Assembly: GCA_002362595.1 (NCBI GenBank)
Contig: DEUO01000025.1
Coordinates: forward strand, 8,290 to 14,554
DNA: 6,265 nucleotides
Direction: 5' to 3'
DNA from: Caryophanales bacterium UBA3260
Lineage (GTDB): Bacteria; Bacillota_I; Bacilli_A; RF39; UBA660
The translations under genes were made by a program, and so were the position numbers. The notes under the pieces are model-generated. The model did not search any database. It had not been told where the DNA came from and saw nothing but the letters and a program-made list of their open reading frames with translations. This document shows positions 5,587 to 6,265 of this stretch, in pieces (the first letter of the stretch is position 1; each line of letters starts with the position of its first letter).

Positions 5587-6265
5587 ATGGTGTAATCTTA
5601 AAAATCCTCTATATATAAAATATCATGATAATGAATGGGGAACTCCTAGATTTGATGATAAATATCTGCTAGAAATGTTAATTTTAGAATCATTTCAAGC
5701 CGGTTTATCATGGGAATGTATTCTAAATAAAAGAAAGTATTTTAAAGAGTGTTACGATAACTTCGACATAAATAAAATAATAAAATATGACGAAACTAAA
5801 ATAAATGAATTATTAAATAATCCTAATATAATAAGAAATAAATTAAAAATAAAAGCTAGTATTAACAATACTAAAATATTTAAAAAAATTATTAATGAAT
5901 ATGGTTCTTTCTATAACTATCTTTCTTTTTTTCTTCCTGCTAATACTATCTATGAAAATGATAAAACAACTAACTATCTATCAGATAATATATCTAAAGA
6001 TTTAATAAGCAGAGGAATGAAATTTGTTGGTTCAACTATTATCTATTCCTATCTACAAGCAATAGGTATAATAAATTCACATGACGATAATTGTTATTTA
6101 TCTAACATAAAAGATAAAATATCTCTAAGAAAAGAATATCTAACTATTAGAAAATCTATTCCTAATAAAAATAATAAATCAGATATAATATTTAATAAAC
6201 TAATCTCTCTATCTATATATATAAAATCAAAAACAATTGCATTATATTATAATCTACCATCAGAA
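5573..6265 (+). CDS. tag: 3-methyladenine DNA glycosylase I fused to 5-formyltetrahydrofolate cyclo-ligase (partial)
   Basis: ATG 5573 opens a frame of 231 codons that reaches the right edge without a stop. Residues 1-178 are a full-length Tag, which excises 3-methyladenine from alkylated DNA: RCKWC (Cys4) and YHDNEWG (Tyr17, His18), LESFQAGLSW with Glu39 and Trp47, IIRNKLKI (86-93), and NSHDDNC with His170 and Cys174. Cys4, His18, His170 and Cys174 match the zinc ligands of E. coli Tag. Instead of stopping at about 187 residues the frame continues as KISLRKEYLTIRKSIP (182-197), KSDIIFNKL and TIALYYNLPSE (221-231), the N-terminus of 5-formyltetrahydrofolate cyclo-ligase, which uses ATP to return 5-formyl-THF to 5,10-methenyl-THF. 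No in-frame ATG, GTG or TTG lies between the Tag zinc cysteine and the second domain, so this looks like a true fusion. The ATG lies inside the end of add (14-nt overlap), implying coupled translation. Tag is very secure; the second domain is good but partial. Confidence 0.88.
   Translation, partial: MKRCKWCNLKNPLYIKYHDNEWGTPRFDDKYLLEMLILESFQAGLSWECILNKRKYFKECYDNFDINKIIKYDETKINELLNNPNIIRNKLKIKASINNTKIFKKIINEYGSFYNYLSFFLPANTIYENDKTTNYLSDNISKDLISRGMKFVGSTIIYSYLQAIGIINSHDDNCYLSNIKDKISLRKEYLTIRKSIPNKNNKSDIIFNKLISLSIYIKSKTIALYYNLPSE

Overview
The window is very AT-rich and looks like a low-GC Firmicutes or Mollicutes-type bacterium, perhaps an uncultured gut Bacilli lineage. Tryptophan is encoded by TGG, no gene is interrupted by an in-frame TGA, and every visible stop is TAA or TAG. 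The standard code (table 11) therefore fits, and the Mycoplasma code is not needed. Ribosome binding sites are strong and purine-rich. Several extend into a GTGAT element that creates false in-frame GTG starts exactly 9 nt upstream of the real ATG.

Layout. Positions 1-211 (minus strand) hold the N-terminal 70 codons of a family 2 glycosyltransferase that runs off the left edge. A 110-bp divergent intergenic region carries a promoter for each side. Positions 322-1200 encode a 292-residue protein that I place tentatively with zinc-dependent phospholipase C-like proteins. Positions 1275-3973 form a compact three-gene operon: two paralogous single-pass membrane proteins with external beta-rich domains, then a SipW/Sec11-type signal peptidase carrying an unusual cytoplasmic tail of about 310 residues. 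The operon ends in a long hairpin terminator that overlaps a second perfect palindrome.

From an extended -10 promoter next to that palindrome begins a second operon: an HD-domain protein (4055-4612), adenosine deaminase (4615-5586), and a gene overlapping add by 14 nt (5573 to the right edge). This last gene encodes 3-methyladenine DNA glycosylase I fused in frame to the start of 5-formyltetrahydrofolate cyclo-ligase.

How the genes may work together. The 1275-3973 cassette resembles in logic the TapA-SipW-TasA or camelysin arrangements, in which an ER-type signal peptidase sits beside its surface-protein substrates. Here, however, the putative substrates lack a clear cleavage site and the peptidase has a charged intracellular tail, so an anchored complex is an alternative. 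This is the best candidate for an undescribed system. The second operon reads as nucleoside salvage, base repair and one-carbon housekeeping; its unusual element is the Tag/cyclo-ligase fusion. No tRNA, rRNA, CRISPR array, insertion sequence or phage gene was seen.
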